A stretch of 64,000 nt of DNA, from positions 2,232,001 through 2,296,000 of the forward strand of contig OY769916.1 of NCBI GenBank assembly GCA_963669265.1. Direction: 5' to 3'. Shown here in pieces: positions 61,872-64,000 of this stretch; the first letter of the stretch is position 1, and every line of letters begins with the position of its first letter. The notes below the pieces were generated by a model. That model made no database searches. It saw only the letters and a list, made by a program, of their open reading frames with translations, and was not told the origin of the DNA. The position numbers and the translations under genes were made by a program. Source of the stretch: SZUA-547 sp963669265 (GTDB taxonomy: Bacteria; Pseudomonadota; Alphaproteobacteria; Rhodobacterales; Rhodobacteraceae).

Positions 61872-64000
61872 GTGAACGAGCAGAGTCCCACCAAAGCGCC
61901 GGAAAGCGCCCGCGCCACTCCGATGATGGCGCAATATCTGGAGATCAAGGCGCGCGCCGACGACGCGCTGCTGTTCTACCGGATGGGTGATTTTTACGAG
62001 CTCTTTTTCGACGACGCGGTGCATGCGGCGGCGGCGCTCGACATCGCGCTGACCAAACGCGGCAAACATCTGGGCGAGGACATCCCGATGTGCGGCGTGC
62101 CGGTCCACGCGGCCGAAAGCTATCTGCAGCAACTGATCCGCGCCGGGTTCCGGGTCGCGGTCTGCGAGCAGATGGAGGACCCCGCCGAGGCGAAAAAGCG
62201 CGGCTACAAGGCGGTGGTCAAGCGGGACATCGTGCGACTCGTCACACCCGGCACGCTGACCGAAGATACGCTTCTGGACGCGCGCAGCGCCAATCATCTC
62301 GCCGCCTGGTCCGAGATCCGCGGCGCCGGCGCCGTCGCCTGGATCGACATGTCCACCGGCGATCTGACGGTGACGGAGGTCGCGCGCGCCGCCCTCGGCC
62401 CGATGCTGGCGCGAATCGCCCCCAAGGAGGTGTTGATCGCAGAAGACGCCTGGGCGGACGCGGCGCTTGACGCCCAGATCGCCGAGGCCGGCGCTGCGGC
62501 GACGCCGCTCAGCCGCGCAAGTTTCGACAGCCAGTCGGCTGAGGCGCGGCTGAAACGTTTCTTCCGCGTCGACGCGCTGGACGCGTTCGGCGCCTTTACC
62601 CGGCCAGAGCTGTCCGCGTTGGGAGCCGTGCTGGATTATGTGGAGCTGACACAGGTCGGCAAGGCGCCGCTGGTCAAGCCGCCCTTGCGCGAAGCGCCTG
62701 GCGGTATCATGCGCATTGACGCCGCCACAAGGCGCAATCTGGAGCTGACGCGCACGCTGAGCGGCGAAAAAAAGGGCGCGCTACTGGGCGCGATCGACCG
62801 CACCGTCACCGGGGCGGGCGCCCGATTGCTGGAGCGACGTCTCTCCAGCCCCTCCACCGATCCTTCGCTGATCGCCCATCGCGCCGAGGCGGTGGCGCGC
62901 CTGGTCGAGGACGCCCCGCTGCGCGACGACCTGATCGAGGCGCTGCGCGCCGCGCCGGAGATTGAGCGCGCCCTGACCCGTCTGTCGCTGGATCGCGGCG
63001 GGCCGCGCGATCTGGTTGCGCTACGCGAAGGGCTTCGGCAGGCGGGGGCGCTCTCTCAGGTTATGGCGCAAGCGCCGGAGACCCGCGCCGTTGCCGAGCT
63101 TGCGGACGCGGCGGCGGCTCTGGCGGGACATGACGAGACGGTCGCGCATCTCGACGCCGCCCTGATCGCCGAACCGCCGCTGCTGACCCGCGACGGCGGC
63201 TTTGTCGCGCCCGGCTTCGACGCGGAATTGGACGAGGCCCGTGCGCTTCGCGACGAGGGGCGCGGCGTGATCGCCTCGCTGCAGGCGGGTTACGCCGAAC
63301 AAACCGGAATCGCCAACCTCAAGATCAAGCACAACAACGTCCTCGGATATTTCATCGAAACCTCGGCCAAACATGCCGACGCGATGATGTCCGAACCCTT
63401 GTCCGAGACCTTCATCCACCGCCAGACCATGGCCAACGCCGTGCGCTTCACCACGGTGGAGCTGAGCGATCTGGAGACCAGGATCCTGAACGCCGGAGGG
63501 CGGGCCCTGGCGATCGAACAGCGCCTGTTCGCCGAGGTGACGGAGGCCGTTCTGGCCCGCGCGCCCGAGATCGGCGCGGCGGCCCGCGCGCTCGCCCGCA
63601 TCGACGTCGCCGCCGCGATGGCGCGCCTCGCGGTCGAAGAAAACTGGACCCGGCCGGAGATCGCGCTGGAGCGCGACTTCGTCATCCGCGCGGGGCGTCA
63701 CCCGGTTGTGGAGCGCGCGCTTCGACGCGAGGGCGGCGAGCCGTTCATCGCCAACGACTGCGATCTGACCGCCGACGCGCATCTGGAGGAAGGCGGCGAT
63801 CCGAAACCGGTCTGGCTGCTGACCGGACCCAACATGGCCGGCAAGTCGACTTTCCTGCGCCAGAACGCGCTGATCGCCATCCTCGCGCAGATGGGCGCCT
63901 TCGTTCCCGCAGCCTACGCCCGCATCGGCGTTGTCGATCAGCTCTTCAGCCGGGTAGGCGCCGCCGACGATCTGGCGCGCGGGCGCTCCACCTTCATGGT
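61872..64000 (+). CDS. mutS: DNA mismatch repair protein MutS (3' end cut by window)
   Basis: Mismatch recognition ATPase; 709 codons are visible and the gene continues past 64000. The mismatch-binding FYE motif is FYELFFDDAV (Phe41, Glu43), then TKRGKHLGEDIPMCGVPVHA and EQMEDPAEAKK. The lever/clamp region has NLKIKHNNVLGYFIE. Walker A GPNMAGKSTFLRQN is near residue 653-666, and the sequence stops in the Walker B/signature region SRVGAADDLARGRSTFMV. The start is GTG 61872, preceded by GAGAG; no upstream ATG in frame is closer. It is divergent from maeB across 192 bases, which must contain both promoters (none obvious). Confidence 0.96.
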   Translation, partial: MNEQSPTKAPESARATPMMAQYLEIKARADDALLFYRMGDFYELFFDDAVHAAAALDIALTKRGKHLGEDIPMCGVPVHAAESYLQQLIRAGFRVAVCEQMEDPAEAKKRGYKAVVKRDIVRLVTPGTLTEDTLLDARSANHLAAWSEIRGAGAVAWIDMSTGDLTVTEVARAALGPMLARIAPKEVLIAEDAWADAALDAQIAEAGAAATPLSRASFDSQSAEARLKRFFRVDALDAFGAFTRPELSALGAVLDYVELTQVGKAPLVKPPLREAPGGIMRIDAATRRNLELTRTLSGEKKGALLGAIDRTVTGAGARLLERRLSSPSTDPSLIAHRAEAVARLVEDAPLRDDLIEALRAAPEIERALTRLSLDRGGPRDLVALREGLRQAGALSQVMAQAPETRAVAELADAAAALAGHDETVAHLDAALIAEPPLLTRDGGFVAPGFDAELDEARALRDEGRGVIASLQAGYAEQTGIANLKIKHNNVLGYFIETSAKHADAMMSEPLSETFIHRQTMANAVRFTTVELSDLETRILNAGGRALAIEQRLFAEVTEAVLARAPEIGAAARALARIDVAAAMARLAVEENWTRPEIALERDFVIRAGRHPVVERALRREGGEPFIANDCDLTADAHLEEGGDPKPVWLLTGPNMAGKSTFLRQNALIAILAQMGAFVPAAYARIGVVDQLFSRVGAADDLARGRSTFM

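Overview
The window is a GC-rich, gene-dense piece of an alphaproteobacterial chromosome. Several features point to Rhodobacterales or a close relative: the regB / senC-regA redox locus, a MucR regulator, a DivL-like protein next to tsaE, the aroA-cmk-rpsA-ihfB-lapA-trpF-trpB gene order, and mutS divergent from a two-domain malic enzyme. I annotate 63 protein genes (62 complete or near-complete plus nusA and mutS cut by the edges) and one gene fragment. I found no rRNA, tRNA, CRISPR array, insertion sequence or phage gene. No gene-free stretch exceeds 300 bases; the longest are about 1941-2176, 2972-3182, 22712-22914 and 26482-26756, and they hold promoters, leaders and terminators.

Layout. 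1-2.1 kb: rimP-nusA (minus), with a promoter and an intrinsic-terminator-like hairpin in the rimP leader. 2.2-3.0 kb: a secreted esterase. 3.2-6.1 kb: regA and senC divergent from regB (redox/oxygen control). 6.2-17.7 kb, all plus: DivL-like pseudokinase, tsaE, amgK, murU, addB, addA, trxA; tsaE to addA overlap end to start. This run combines cell-cycle signalling, t6A tRNA modification, MurNAc recycling and double-strand-break repair. 17.8-31 kb, all minus: folC, accD, trpA, a DUF2158-like gene, a three-gene set (membrane LuxR regulator, PepSY protein with Gly/Asp tail, poly-Asp secreted protein), trpB, an SDR, trpF, lapA, ihfB, rpsA, cmk, a GFA-family protein and aroA. 31-34.5 kb is the most accessory-looking part: small membrane protein, AraC regulator, DUF4142 protein plus Tat cupredoxin, a diverged copy of the trmB 3' end, an OhrR-like MarR regulator and, divergent from it, a hexameric tyrosine-coordinated heme protein. 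34.5-42.5 kb: trmB, then the lnt-corC-ybeY-phoH-miaB group interrupted by a GT-C glycosyltransferase. 42.6-46.7 kb: mucR, rimI-tsaB-nfuA, a universal stress protein, trpS. 46.8-53.1 kb: rhomboid protease, murJ, glnD, LpoA/LppC-like lipoprotein. 53.2-59.4 kb, plus: rsmI, yraN, BON lipoprotein, gshB, an HSL-type hydrolase, comM, DUF1684. 59.4-64 kb: maeB divergent from mutS.

Most of the window is core housekeeping. The points most worth a second look are: (i) the OhrR-like/heme-protein pair bracketed by trmB and a diverged copy of the trmB 3' end, which looks like an insertion that reused the end of trmB; (ii) the poly-Asp / PepSY / membrane-LuxR set inside the split trp genes; (iii) the DivL-like protein whose phosphoacceptor position and ATP-binding motifs are lost; and (iv) the terminator hairpin in the rimP-nusA leader. 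All functional calls come from reading the translated sequence and remembered family features; no database search was run.
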